Shown here piece after piece: positions 1 through 8,301 of a stretch of 26,613 bases of DNA (positions are counted from its first letter, which is position 1; each line of letters starts with the position of its first letter). The stretch comes from an uncultured Oscillospiraceae bacterium (GTDB taxonomy: Bacteria > Bacillota > Clostridia > Oscillospirales > Oscillospiraceae). The stretch spans positions 1 through 26,613 of the forward strand of contig CAJTUD010000037.1 of the NCBI GenBank assembly GCA_910579725.1, read 5' to 3'. The notes under the pieces were generated by a model that was not told where the DNA came from, ran no database searches, and saw only the letters and a program-made list of their open reading frames with translations. The position numbers and the translations under genes are program-made.

Positions 1-436
1 TCTGGCCTCCGCCCTGGGCCTGGTGGCGGCACAGCACCGGTTCTCCACCTACTACATCAACTGCCACCAACTCATTGAACAGCTCAAGAAGGCCCACTTT
101 GAGAACCGTCTGCCGGATAAGCTCAAGGTTCTGTCCAAGTACAGGATGCTCATCATCAACGAAATTGGCTATCTCCCTATGGATACCCAAGGCGCAAACC
201 TGTTCTTCCAGCTCATTGCCAGACGGTATGAGAAAACGTCCACCGTCTTCACATCCAACAAGACCTTCTCCCAGTGGAATAAGGTCTTTGCCGATGTTAC
301 GATTGCCTCTGCCATCCTGGATCGGGTTTTGCACCATTGTACCGTGATCAACATCAAGGGTGAGTCTTATCGCCTGAAGGAACGCAAAGAATTTATGCGC
401 CTGAAACAGCAAGTTGTAAATACCCTATTTGAGTAA
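1..436 (+). CDS. istB: IS21-family helper ATPase IstB, 5'-truncated by window edge
   Basis: C-terminal part of the IstB/DnaC-like AAA+ ATPase that assists the IS21 transposase IstA in target selection. The reading frame is open from base 2, so the first in-frame GTG (23) is probably internal and the Walker A loop lies upstream of the window. Family landmarks seen are the HQLIEQLKKAH helix, the Walker B region LIINEIGYLP, the SNKTFSQWN sensor segment, and the tail ILDRVLHHCTVINIKGESYR. The usual Walker B is LIIDEIGYLP; here the aspartate codon is AAC (158-160), giving Asn. That should weaken Mg-ATP chemistry if it is real and not a sequencing error. A terminator-like hairpin follows at 467-500. 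No istA is visible because it would lie to the left. Confidence 0.85.
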   Translation, partial: LASALGLVAAQHRFSTYYINCHQLIEQLKKAHFENRLPDKLKVLSKYRMLIINEIGYLPMDTQGANLFFQLIARRYEKTSTVFTSNKTFSQWNKVFADVTIASAILDRVLHHCTVINIKGESYRLKERKEFMRLKQQVVNTLFE

Positions 437-466
437 GGAAACGCTTGATTTTGTTACCCCCACCCC

Positions 467-500
467 CGCCGAAAAACGATAAATTTTCTTCGGCGTTTTC
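467..500 (+). terminator. Terminator-like hairpin after istB
   Basis: Inverted repeat CGCCGAA (467-473) / TTCGGCG (489-495), with further A/T pairing inside and a short T tract after it. It lies 31 bases past the istB stop. The stem is short and the T tract is broken by a C, so strength is uncertain. Confidence 0.4.
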
Positions 501-525
501 TTACATTTTTAAATCGGCGTTGACA

Positions 526-846
526 ATGAAAAATGAGAAAAAGAGGGTCGCTGCGGAGTTGCAGCTCCACAGCGACCAGGGGTTCCAGTACACTTCACAG
601 GGGTACTTCAACCTAACTCAAGAATACGGTATTACCCCGTCCATGTCAAGACGTGGAAACTGCTATGATAACGCTATGGCAGAAAATTTCTTCTCTATCC
701 TCAAGACTGAGTGTATATACCGGCAGAAAATCAGGACTTTTCAGCAAGCCAAAGAACTGATTGACGATTTTATTTATTTCTATAACCACGAGCGTATCCA
801 GTTGAAAACGGGAGAGACGCCGCTTGCGCAACGTCTCTCCGCATAA
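526..846 (+). pseudogene. IS3-family (IS150-like) transposase OrfB fragment
   Basis: Remnant of the DDE integrase-type transposase of an IS3 element. The preserved part starts near residue KKRVAAELQ and covers the second catalytic Asp (HSDQGFQY), the family signature SRRGNCYDNAMAENFF with the catalytic Glu, and the C-terminal YNHERIQLKTGETPLAQ. OrfA, the helix-turn-helix and the first catalytic Asp are absent. The open frame continues upstream to 445, but that part (a proline run and low-complexity sequence) has no transposase similarity and is probably junction sequence. The copy cannot be active alone. It sits between an istB fragment and an intact IS3 right end at 881-905. Confidence 0.85.
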
Positions 847-880
847 TTCTAATTATTTCCTACCAGGGGCCTTTTTGTGC

Positions 881-905
881 TGTCCGCACAATACGGGGCG
901 GTTCA
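881..905. mobile_element. Right terminal inverted repeat of the IS3-family remnant
   Basis: Read on the minus strand, the 25 bases begin TGAACCGCCCC and end GCGGACA. This is the general form of IS3/IS150-group termini (TG, a C-run near position 8-11, then a GGACA-like inner end). It lies 35 bases after the transposase stop, where a right end is expected. No matching left end is visible in the window, so the element is one-ended here and no target duplication can be assigned. Confidence 0.55.
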
Positions 906-974
906 TCATCCGGACAGGGGATTCTTTCATTTTTGAACCAGGCGTTCGCTGCGTTCTGTGCCGCGAGCACAGAA

Positions 975-1009
975 GAAGGGGGTGATGCCGGTAAGACAAC
1001 GCCCCCTTC
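975..1009. repeat. Inverted repeat in the IS/ferredoxin intergenic region
   Basis: GAAGGGGG (975-982) pairs with CCCCCTTC (1002-1009) around a 19-base loop, with no T tract on either side. It lies between the IS3 right end and the end of the ferredoxin gene. The rest of 906-1127 shows no gene or clear regulatory signal. Confidence 0.35.
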
Positions 1010-1127
1010 CGCGCTGCTGTTCACTTGTTTCCTCCGCCCTTAAAACCCCTTGATTTTACCGGGATTCTCCCATGTTTTCTTATGGCGGGGTTCCTGACGT
1101 GCCGGAGATTTTCCTCTGTTACGCAGT

Positions 1128-1520
1128 CTATTTCTCCTCCACAGAGAGAATACCCATGGGACAGGCCTTGGCGCAGATGCCGCAGGCAATGCACTTGCTG
1201 GGCCGGGCGTCCTCGCCGGATGGCATGACCATGACCTGCATGGGGCAGGCCTTCACACACTCGCCACAGCCAACGCACTTGCGCTTGTCAATCATGTACA
1301 CGCCCTTGGCATTCTGGGTGATGGCTCCCTCGGGGCAGGTCCGGGCGCACTTGCCGCACATGATGCAGTTTTGCACCTTGGGCTCGCCGTCGGGCTTGGC
1401 GGCGATGCGAATGCAGCTCAGATCCGAGTCAAATTTCTTATAAAATGCTTCAGAGCAGGCCCGGACGCAGCTGAGACATGCCTTACAGGGATCGCTTTTA
1501 CTGACAACCAGCTTTTTCAT
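1128..1520 (-). CDS. Four-cluster (4x[4Fe-4S]) ferredoxin-type electron carrier
   Basis: 130-residue iron-sulfur protein, probably a cytoplasmic electron carrier or the electron-transfer subunit of a redox enzyme. Four full CxxCxxCxxxC motifs are visible at C12-C22, C52-C62, C82-C92 and C110-C120; the last three are followed by Pro, as in bacterial ferredoxins. Outside the cluster loops there is little else, so it carries no catalytic domain. The start is supported by AGGAGG ten bases upstream. It lies 144 bases downstream of feoB on the same strand and probably has its own promoter (1555-1582). The pairing with an iron importer suggests an iron-linked role, but the redox partner is unknown. 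HycB/CooF-like subunits have the same pattern, so the exact subfamily cannot be set. Confidence 0.85.
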   Translation of the reverse strand: MKKLVVSKSDPCKACLSCVRACSEAFYKKFDSDLSCIRIAAKPDGEPKVQNCIMCGKCARTCPEGAITQNAKGVYMIDKRKCVGCGECVKACPMQVMVMPSGEDARPSKCIACGICAKACPMGILSVEEK

Positions 1521-1554
1521 ATGAGGATGACCTCCTGTTGTTTAAATGGTTTCC

Positions 1555-1582
1555 TCTATATCCTACCAGATGTATTGTTAAA
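1555..1582 (-). promoter_or_regulatory. Possible promoter for the ferredoxin gene
   Basis: On the minus strand TTTAAC (1577-1582), a 16-base spacer and TATAGA (1555-1560) lie about 35 bases before the ferredoxin start, in an AT-rich stretch between feoB and the ferredoxin gene. The match is moderate. Confidence 0.35.
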
Positions 1583-1664
1583 ATGCAAACTATATTTTCA
1601 GGAAATCGGAATTTGCAGAATGCCGGTCCTTCCGGCCGGAAAAGGGCGGCCGGGCCAGAAGAGT

Positions 1665-3527
1665 TCATCCCAGAAGCAGGTGGATCAGGACGCACAGCCC
1701 CACGCCTGCGGCGGTGGGCAGCAGAATTGCCAGCGCCGTCCACTTTGCGCTGCGCGTTTCTCTCCAGATGGTAAAGCAGGTAGTCCCGCAGGGGAAATGA
1801 AACAAGGTAAAAATCAGGGCGCACACCGCCGTGGCGGCGGTCCAGCCGTTGGCTGTGAGCAGGTCGTGGAGCTGGGAGAGGCTGCCGTAATCCGTCAGGG
1901 AGCCGGCGGAGAGATATCCCATCAGAATGCAGGGCACAACGATTTCATTGGCCGGAAACCCCAGGAGGAAGGCCAGGAGAATGAAGCCGTCCAGTCCCAT
2001 CCAAGAGCCCAAAGGCTCCAGGAATCCGGCCAGATGGACCAGAATGCTTCTCTCCCCTATGGTCACGTTGGCGGCAATCCAGATCAGCAAACCCGCCGGC
2101 GCCGCTACCGCCACTGCCCGGCCCAGAACGAACAGCGTCCGGTCCAGAATGGAGCGCACCAGCACCTGCCCCACCTGAGGAGCCCGGTAGGGGGGAAGCT
2201 CCAGGGAGAAGGAAGAGCTCTCTCCCTTCAGCGCCGTGGCGGCCAGGAGGCGGCTGGCCCACAGCGTCATGGCCACCGCCAGCACGATGCATCCCATCAG
2301 TAGCGCCGCCGAGGCGAAAGTGCTCCACAGTCCGGTTCCCGTGACAAAAAACATGGCAATCAGCGCTGTCAGAGTGGGCAGCCGGCCGTTGCATGGAATG
2401 AAGGAGTTGGTGAGAATGGCGATGAGCCGCTCCCGGGGACTCTGGATGATCCGGCATCCCATAACACCGCAGGCGTTGCATCCCAGGCCCATGCACATGG
2501 TCAGACTCTGACGGCCATGTGCCCCGGCCCGCCGGAAGAAGTGGTCCAGATTGAAGGCCACCCTGGGCAGATAGCCCGCGTCTTCCAGCAGCGTGAACAG
2601 GGGGAAAAAGATTGCCATTGGCGGCAGCATCACCGATACCACCCAGGCCACTGTCCGATACACTCCGTCCACCAGGGCTCCCTCCAGCCACCAAGGTGCG
2701 CCCATGGTCTGGAAAATCCCCCGCAGAGGCTCCTGCCAGCCCATGAGCAGGCCGCTGAGCAGCTCTGAAGGCAGGTTGGCCCCCACCATGGTCAGCCACA
2801 GAATTCCCGCCAGCAGCAGTAGCATTGCCGGAATACCGGTACCCCGGCTGGTCAGCAGGCGGTCCAGCCGCCGGTCCCGGCGGACCGCCGCCTCGGCATC
2901 CATAGCGACGGTCTTTCCGGCGATGGCCGCGGCGCGGGCCATGATGTGGGCCGTCCGGCATTCCCCGCAGCCGCGGCAGGGCTTTTCCTCCTCCGGAGGC
3001 TCCGGCTTAGGACCGGGACGCGTAATCGTATCCTCCAGAATCTGCCGCAGCGTATCCAGGCCCTGCCCGCCCCGGGCGGCCGTTCCCGTTACCGGGCAGC
3101 CCAGCTCCTGCTCCAGCAGCCGAAGATCTACTGAAATTCCCTTTTTCTCCGCCTCGTCCAGCAGATTGACACACAGAACCACCGGCCAGGAAATCTCCAG
3201 GATTTGCAGAGCCAGCGCCAGATTTCGCTCCAGGCAGGTGGCATCCGCCACCACCAGGACGGCATCCGCCTCTCCCTGGAGCAGATAATCCCGCGTAACC
3301 TCCTCCTCGGCGGAACCGGGGTGGAGGGAGTAGGCCCCGGGCAGATCCACCAGGGTATAGGTTTTTTCGTGATATGTATATGCGCCTCGGGCGGTCTCCA
3401 CCGTTTTCCCCGGCCAGTTGCCTGTATGCTGGCGGAGATTGGTCAGGGCGTTGAACACGGTGGATTTGCCCACATTGGGGTTGCCCACCAGCGCGATTAC
3501 CGGACCGGTTCGATTGGATACAGCCAT
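1665..3527 (-). CDS. feoB: Ferrous iron transporter FeoB
   Basis: Fe(II) importer of the cytoplasmic membrane: an N-terminal G-protein domain coupled to a polytopic membrane domain. G motifs are G1 GNPNVGKST (15-23), G3 DLPG (61-64) and G4 NLLD (121-124). The membrane part carries the two FeoB gate repeats, recognisable as the GLGCNACGVMGCRII and FPANEIVVP/FHFPCGTTC segments. Length is 620 residues, slightly short for the family. The start at 3527 is chosen because GGAGGG lies 7-8 bases before it; the frame stays open further upstream but without a ribosome site. A CxxCxxC motif (C184, C187, C190) sits in the linker between G domain and membrane. No feoA is adjacent; a four-cluster ferredoxin gene follows. 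Confidence 0.95.
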   Translation of the reverse strand: MAVSNRTGPVIALVGNPNVGKSTVFNALTNLRQHTGNWPGKTVETARGAYTYHEKTYTLVDLPGAYSLHPGSAEEEVTRDYLLQGEADAVLVVADATCLERNLALALQILEISWPVVLCVNLLDEAEKKGISVDLRLLEQELGCPVTGTAARGGQGLDTLRQILEDTITRPGPKPEPPEEEKPCRGCGECRTAHIMARAAAIAGKTVAMDAEAAVRRDRRLDRLLTSRGTGIPAMLLLLAGILWLTMVGANLPSELLSGLLMGWQEPLRGIFQTMGAPWWLEGALVDGVYRTVAWVVSVMLPPMAIFFPLFTLLEDAGYLPRVAFNLDHFFRRAGAHGRQSLTMCMGLGCNACGVMGCRIIQSPRERLIAILTNSFIPCNGRLPTLTALIAMFFVTGTGLWSTFASAALLMGCIVLAVAMTLWASRLLAATALKGESSSFSLELPPYRAPQVGQVLVRSILDRTLFVLGRAVAVAAPAGLLIWIAANVTIGERSILVHLAGFLEPLGSWMGLDGFILLAFLLGFPANEIVVPCILMGYLSAGSLTDYGSLSQLHDLLTANGWTAATAVCALIFTLFHFPCGTTCFTIWRETRSAKWTALAILLPTAAGVGLCVLIHLLLG

Positions 3528-3623
3528 TTCTGTTCCCTCCTTGTCTGGCATACTGCCACTATATGCAAAAAGGGCGGCGATGGTGCGGGAAGAGAATTTA
3601 TGCAAAACAGCAGGAAAAAAGAC

Positions 3624-3652
3624 TTGACAAATACACACAAGTGCGGTATCAT
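3624..3652 (+). promoter_or_regulatory. Promoter of tRNA-Val(GAC)
   Basis: TTGACA (3624-3629), a 17-base spacer and TATCAT (3647-3652) end 17 bases before the mature tRNA. The -35 box is perfect, as expected for a stable RNA gene. Confidence 0.75.
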
Positions 3653-3669
3653 ACTAATGCTCCGTATGT

Positions 3670-3746
3670 GGACGCTTAGCTCAGCTGGCTAGAGCACCTG
3701 CTTGACGTGCAGGGGGTCAGCGGTTCAAGTCCGTTAGCGTCCACCA
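3670..3746 (+). tRNA. tRNA-Val (anticodon GAC)
   Basis: 77 bases including an encoded CCA. The acceptor GGACGCT/AGCGTCC is fully paired, the D arm is GCTC/GAGC, and the anticodon stem CCTGC/GCAGG encloses loop TTGACGT, giving anticodon GAC. The T arm is AGCGG/CCGTT around TTCAAGT. It stands alone with its own promoter and terminator. Confidence 0.97.
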
Positions 3747-3750
3747 AAAA

Positions 3751-3775
3751 AGACACGCTTTGGCGTGTCTTTTTC
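3751..3775 (+). terminator. Intrinsic terminator of tRNA-Val(GAC)
   Basis: Perfect 8-bp stem AGACACGC (3751-3758) / GCGTGTCT (3763-3770), loop TTTG, then a T tract. A run of A before the stem lengthens the pairing. It starts five bases after the tRNA CCA. Confidence 0.9.
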
Positions 3776-3816
3776 TTTGGGCTCCGGGCTGAGACCCGGT
3801 CCAGGGAGGAATGGTT

Positions 3817-4962
3817 ATGATCTATCTGGACAACGCCGCCACCTCTTTCCCAAAGCCCCCTGCGGTTGCCAAAGCCATGCTGCACTATATCCAGAAAGTG
3901 GGGGCCTCTATCAACCGGGGGGTGTATGCCCCGGCACAGGAAGCGGGCATGACCGCCCTCCTGCTCAGAGAAAGCCTGTGCAGGCTGTTTGGCCACGACA
4001 GTCCTGCCCATTGTGTGCTGACGCCTGGAAATACCATGGGGCTGAACATGATCCTGCGCGGCTGGCTGCGGGAGGGCAGCCACTGCCTGGTCAGCGCTGT
4101 GGAGCATAACGCGGTCATGCGGCCTCTCGGGGATCTGGCGGGCCAGGGCGTCACTTTTGACCGGATTCCCTGCGATGGGACCGGACGGCTGGACCCGGAG
4201 GAGATTCGCAAGCGGATTCGCGCCAACACCCGGCTGGTGCTCCTGGCCCATGGGTCCAATGTCAGCGGCGTGGTTCAGGACGCTGCCGCAGTGGGACAAA
4301 TCTGCCGGGAATATGGGATACCCTTTGCACTGGATGCTGCGCAGACGGCAGGGCACTGGGAAATCTGCTTTAAGGAGTGGGGGCTGTCCGCCCTGTCCGT
4401 ACCCGGCCATAAGGGGCTTATGGGGCCTGGAGGTATCGGGGCGCTGCTGCTGTCGCCGGAGTTTGCCGCGGGCCTGACGCCCATTATCTCCGGAGGAACC
4501 GGCAGCGTGTCAGACCTGGAGGTGCAGCCCTCGTATATGCCGGACCGGTTTGAGTCCGGTACGCCCAACCTGCCGGGAATTTACGGTTTCCAGGCGGCGG
4601 CGGAGTTTGTGGAGGAAACCGGCGCCGCCGTCCTGAAAGAGCATGAGACGGCGCTGACCGCCCGCCTGCTGGAGCAGCTGCGGGACATTCCGCAGATCCG
4701 GCTGGCGGGACCTTGGGAGCTGGCGGGCCGTACGGGGGTGGTTTCCATTGATTTTCTGTCTGTGGACAACGCCGCGGCTGCCAGCCGGCTGGAGCAGGAA
4801 TACGGTATTCTCACCCGCTGCGGTCTCCACTGCGCACCGGCGGCCCACAGAACCCTGGGCACATTCCCGCAAGGGACTGTCCGCATCAGCCCCGGATGGT
4901 TTACCACGCCGGAGGAGATGGATGCGGCGGCCGCCGCTGTGGCCGCCATTGCCAGGGGGTAA
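3817..4962 (+). CDS. Aminotransferase class V, cysteine-desulfurase-like protein
   Basis: 381-residue PLP enzyme of the NifS/Csd-like fold, probably removing sulfur from cysteine or a related substrate in the cytoplasm. Family landmarks are the N-terminal YLDNAATSFPKP, the substrate/PLP stretch HGSNVSG, the ALDAAQTAG aspartate segment, and PLP lysine K199 in PGHKGLMGPGG. Cysteine C339 in GLHCAP is where the persulfide-forming Cys lies in this family. The start at 3817 is preferred over the ATG at 3811 because GGGAGGA touches 3811 but is well spaced for 3817. No iscU, sufU or thiI is adjacent, so the sulfur acceptor is unknown. It matches the short stand-alone group related to, but distinct from, IscS. 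Confidence 0.88.
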   Translation: MIYLDNAATSFPKPPAVAKAMLHYIQKVGASINRGVYAPAQEAGMTALLLRESLCRLFGHDSPAHCVLTPGNTMGLNMILRGWLREGSHCLVSAVEHNAVMRPLGDLAGQGVTFDRIPCDGTGRLDPEEIRKRIRANTRLVLLAHGSNVSGVVQDAAAVGQICREYGIPFALDAAQTAGHWEICFKEWGLSALSVPGHKGLMGPGGIGALLLSPEFAAGLTPIISGGTGSVSDLEVQPSYMPDRFESGTPNLPGIYGFQAAAEFVEETGAAVLKEHETALTARLLEQLRDIPQIRLAGPWELAGRTGVVSIDFLSVDNAAAASRLEQEYGILTRCGLHCAPAAHRTLGTFPQGTVRISPGWFTTPEEMDAAAAAVAAIARG

Positions 4963-5025
4963 GGCGTTCATCCGCACAGATGAGCCTCCCCATACAGATG
5001 ACTGTAAGGAAAAATGGCATGTTGC

Positions 5026-5064
5026 AGGGGGGATTTCACTTTTTTGGTGAAATCCCCCCTTTCT
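5026..5064. terminator. Strong hairpin terminator after the cysteine-desulfurase-like gene
   Basis: Perfect 14-bp stem (5026-5039 with 5047-5060: GGGGGGATTTCAC and its complement), 7-base T-rich loop, short T tract after. It lies between convergent genes and may stop transcription from both sides. Confidence 0.8.
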
Positions 5065-5138
5065 ATGATCTGAGGCTGCGCGAAGACTTCCGCGCGGCGG
5101 CAGTCGTGCAGTTTTCATGGAAAAAACCCCTTGGACGC

Positions 5139-6317
5139 TTACCACAGCCGGAATGTCCGGATTCCCCACTTTGCCGCTTTATAGGAGACGGTTTCCAGTT
5201 CGTCTGCCGCGGACTTCAGCAGCTGCCGGATGGGCAGATGCTGGGGGCAGCGGCTCTCACACTTTCCACAGCCCACGCATTGGGAGGCGCTGCTGGGATT
5301 TTTCCGCATGGCGGTGCATTGCAGATAGTCCCGCCGGCCGGAGGCCCTGCCTTCGGAGTACATGGCGTTCCAGCAGCGGAAGGTTCCCGGAATATCCACC
5401 TCTTTGGGACAGGGCATGCAGTAACCGCAGCCGGTGCAGCCCGCCTTCACGCTGCGGCGGATTTCCTCCCGGACCCGCTCGATGAGGGCCCGGCTGCTGT
5501 CCGTCATGCACCCCGGCCGGGCCTGGTCCGCCGTGGCCAGATTCTCCTCCACCATCTCCATAGAGCTCATGCCGGAGAGGACGCATGTGACCTCCGGCTG
5601 GTCGAAGAGCCATTGAAACGCCAGAGCGGCAGGTGTGCGGCCCTCCGGATCCCGCCGGAACAGCTCCTTGGCCGCCTCCGGCAGCAGCTCTACCAGCCGC
5701 CCGCCCCGCAGGGGCTCCATGATGATCACCGGTAAGCCCCTGGCGTGGGCATACCGCAGGCCCTCCACCCCCGCCTGGCTGGTTTCATCCATGTAGTTGT
5801 ACTGAATCTGGCAGAAGTCCCAGTCGTAGGCGTCCACCAGACGCTGGAACATGGGCGTGCTGCCGTGGTAGGAAAAGCCGATGTTCCGGATTTCCCCGGT
5901 TTTCAGCTTGCCGGCGATCCACTCCTCCATGCCCAGCCTCTTCAGCTTTTCCCAGGTGGCCAGATCCGTCAGCATATGCATGAGATAGTAGTCGATATGG
6001 TCTGTCCCCAGGCGGCGCAGCTCCTCCTGGAAGATCTTTTCCACGCCGTCCATGGATTTGATCAGGTAGTGCGGCAGCTTGGTGGCCAGATATACCTGGT
6101 CCCGGCAGCGGTTCCGGCGCAGAATCTCCCCCACCGCCGCCTCGCTGCCGGGGTAGATATAGGCGGTGTCCAGATAGTTCACGCCGCCCCGAATGGCCGC
6201 CATGAGCTCCCGCTCCGCCTTGTCAATGTCGATGCCGCCGCCCTTGCGGGTAAAGCGCATACAGCCATAGCCCAGGAGGGAGAGGTCCCTCCCCTTCTTG
6301 TCTTTCCGATACTGCAT
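5139..6317 (-). CDS. Aldo/keto reductase with C-terminal 4Fe-4S ferredoxin domain
   Basis: 392 residues. Residues 1 to about 285 form the TIM-barrel aldo/keto reductase with the full catalytic tetrad D50, Y55, K80 and H114. The C-terminal 100 residues hold two cysteine clusters, AGCTGCGYCMPCP and CVGCGKCESRCPQ, typical of the clostridial reductases that carry a two-cluster ferredoxin tail and probably exchange electrons with a ferredoxin pool as well as NAD(P)H. Cytoplasmic; the substrate cannot be read from sequence. AAAGGAG ten bases before the ATG supports the start. It diverges from the secreted amidase gene and stands alone. Confidence 0.92.
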   Translation of the reverse strand: MQYRKDKKGRDLSLLGYGCMRFTRKGGGIDIDKAERELMAAIRGGVNYLDTAYIYPGSEAAVGEILRRNRCRDQVYLATKLPHYLIKSMDGVEKIFQEELRRLGTDHIDYYLMHMLTDLATWEKLKRLGMEEWIAGKLKTGEIRNIGFSYHGSTPMFQRLVDAYDWDFCQIQYNYMDETSQAGVEGLRYAHARGLPVIIMEPLRGGRLVELLPEAAKELFRRDPEGRTPAALAFQWLFDQPEVTCVLSGMSSMEMVEENLATADQARPGCMTDSSRALIERVREEIRRSVKAGCTGCGYCMPCPKEVDIPGTFRCWNAMYSEGRASGRRDYLQCTAMRKNPSSASQCVGCGKCESRCPQHLPIRQLLKSAADELETVSYKAAKWGIRTFRLW

Positions 6318-6423
6318 TCCGATATGGCTCCTTTCTGCCGTTCCCCTTTTTTCGACAAAATTCGGACAGTCCCCTTATGGATTCCGGTATTTCGTCCGAT
6401 GTCTGAAAAAAGGGGGTATGTTT

Positions 6424-8190
6424 ATGCACGATTTCAAACGCCGGATGGGGCAGGGCTTTCCAGGGGCGGGGCTGTCCCGTCTGGCGGTGTTTTGTCTGTT
6501 TGCGCTGCTTTTCGCCGGGCTGCCGGCGCCTGCGGCGGCGGCGGACCTGACGGCGGCGGATGAGACGCTCCAGGCCGCAGAGGTAAAGGCCGCCGCGGAG
6601 AATATCCTGCGGAACTATCAGGAGGCCGCCATGCTCTATGAGGAGCAGGATCTGCGCACCGGCACAGTGGCGGAGCTTCCGGCGGCTCTGTCCGGAGAGG
6701 CGCAGCCGGTATTCCGGCTCGCCAAGGAGGACCTGACGCTGGAGCAGCTGCGGGAGAATATGATTTTCCTGGAGAAAAAGGCCCGGTTCTATTCCGGCAT
6801 GCGGCAGCTCCAGGAGATTTACCGGACGGATCTGCTGCTCTTCTATGATCTGGGGGAGCCGGAGCTGACGGAGAATACCGGCCGGATTTCCGTGAAGGAA
6901 ACCGCCCAGTTCCGCTACACCGGCAGCGACCAGCTGTCCGTATATGAGACCTACTACACCGTCAGGCTGGTAAAGCCGGGAGACCGGTGGCTGGTGGCCG
7001 ACGTCACCGACGGCAGCCGGTTTGACAAGCTGTACAAGGACCAGGGAGCCGCCTTTGACGAGGGAGCTGCCCTGGCAGAGTTTGCCGCCAGTCTGGAGCG
7101 GGAGGATTGTACGGTTTCCTACCCTTATACGCCCTCCGCCGGGGAGGGGCGGATTTTGTATGACGGGGCCAGCGCCGCCGCGTATGCCTATACATATTCC
7201 CGTCTGACGGCCGGGATGCCCCGGAGCGAATTCTATAACCCGCTGTTCGTCAGCTATGCCGGAGAGGGCGGGGACTGTATGAACTTTGCCTCCCAGTGCA
7301 TGTGGGCGGGCTTCGGGGGAAGTCAGGACAATGAAGCCGCCGCCGGACGCGCCCTGCCCATGGACACGGAGGGCGACAGCCAATGGTTCGGCCGCTCCAC
7401 CAGCCAGGGGAAAATCAATCTGAGCTGGGTCAGCTGCCAGTCCTTCCGGAAATATCTCACCGGAAGCACCGGCGGTACGGGCCTCGGGGGCTCCAATGCC
7501 GCCGGGGACGCCGGGATGTACGCCACTATTCTGGACGCGGCCTCCGGCAGTCCGCTGTCCGGCGTGACCCCGGAGGAGCTGGTGGGAGCTGCCGCCCACG
7601 TGGAAGGGTCCGGCGGCTCTTACTCCCACGCCATTGTTCTCACCGCCGCCACCGGAAACAAGCGCAGCGAGATTTGGTTTTGCGGACATACCAAGGATAT
7701 CACCCATGTCAAGCTGGGCGATTACTACATCTGGCCCATAAAGGTCTATATTCCCCGCTGCCTGCGCACCGGGGAGGGCGCGGTCAATCCCCTCCGGTCG
7801 GAGCTTCTCGCCCCTGTGGCGGCGGGGAATGCCGGATGGCTCTCCGTCCGGGCGGACACGCCGCAGCAGAAAATCACCATTACAGTCACCACGCCGGAGG
7901 GAGCCGTTCAGCGGGTTGCTTCCGCAAAGGAGACGGACCTCTGCCGGACAGAGTATACCTTCTCCCTGCCGGGGCTGTACCGGGTGGAATGCGCCGCCAA
8001 GGCGCCGGACGGCTCCGGCTGGACGGCTTCCTCTTACTACGTCCGCTGCTATGTGCCGCTCCTTTCCAAAGAGGAAGCGGAGGACGGGGATGCGCTTTCG
8101 GAGGAGGAGAGCGTTTTGGAAGAAGAAGCGGAGGAGCCTGCCGCCGGAGAGGCTCCGGAGGACTTTTCCGCCAAGAAGCGGCGGGAATGA
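6424..8190 (+). CDS. Secreted protein with a C-terminal amidase (amidase_6-like) domain
   Basis: 588 residues with a signal peptide: RR-containing N-terminus, hydrophobic core LAVFCLFALLFAGL, and a cut near PAAAADL. Residues about 30-210 are an unassigned helical/NTF2-like region. The catalytic part, about 235-450, shows GGDCMNFASQCMWAG with Cys C285 and SYSHAIVLT with His H402, the Cys/His arrangement of NlpC/P60-related amidase_6 domains. A cell-wall peptide target is therefore likely, but substrate is inferred. The tail after about 540 is strongly acidic (runs of Glu). The start at 6424 is chosen because AAGGGGG lies seven bases ahead; the ATG at 6418 is too close to it. A strong hairpin follows at 8249-8280. 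Confidence 0.85.
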   Translation: MHDFKRRMGQGFPGAGLSRLAVFCLFALLFAGLPAPAAAADLTAADETLQAAEVKAAAENILRNYQEAAMLYEEQDLRTGTVAELPAALSGEAQPVFRLAKEDLTLEQLRENMIFLEKKARFYSGMRQLQEIYRTDLLLFYDLGEPELTENTGRISVKETAQFRYTGSDQLSVYETYYTVRLVKPGDRWLVADVTDGSRFDKLYKDQGAAFDEGAALAEFAASLEREDCTVSYPYTPSAGEGRILYDGASAAAYAYTYSRLTAGMPRSEFYNPLFVSYAGEGGDCMNFASQCMWAGFGGSQDNEAAAGRALPMDTEGDSQWFGRSTSQGKINLSWVSCQSFRKYLTGSTGGTGLGGSNAAGDAGMYATILDAASGSPLSGVTPEELVGAAAHVEGSGGSYSHAIVLTAATGNKRSEIWFCGHTKDITHVKLGDYYIWPIKVYIPRCLRTGEGAVNPLRSELLAPVAAGNAGWLSVRADTPQQKITITVTTPEGAVQRVASAKETDLCRTEYTFSLPGLYRVECAAKAPDGSGWTASSYYVRCYVPLLSKEEAEDGDALSEEESVLEEEAEEPAAGEAPEDFSAKKRRE

Positions 8191-8248
8191 CAGCCCTGTA
8201 GGAACGAAACCCGCCCGGAAAGATGGGCAGCGCCGACCCAATAAACCG

Positions 8249-8280
8249 CAGCGTACCCGGCGGTCCCGCCGGGTACGCTG
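8249..8280. terminator. Bidirectional terminator between convergent genes
   Basis: Near-perfect palindrome, 14-15 bp arms (CAGCGTACCCGGCGG and its complement) with a tiny loop, between the amidase gene and the BIG2 gene. A T-rich tail is present on the minus-strand side (TTTATT); on the plus side the T tract is poor. Confidence 0.7.
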
Positions 8281-8301
8281 TATTCGGGGAAAGGAACGGG
8301 G

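Noticed and set aside
445..525. Upstream extension of the IS3 transposase frame
   Set aside because: The sequence is a proline run and hairpin DNA with no transposase similarity; it is junction DNA that happens to be open.
3527..3638. Longer FeoB start at 3638 or 3551
   Set aside because: The extra N-terminal residues are not FeoB-like and lack a ribosome site, and the region faces the tRNA promoter; GGAGGG marks 3527.
6223..8241. Long open frame on the minus strand opposite the amidase-domain gene
   Set aside because: The plus frame has a signal peptide, catalytic Cys/His and a good ribosome site; the antisense frame is Gly/Pro/Arg-rich without domains.
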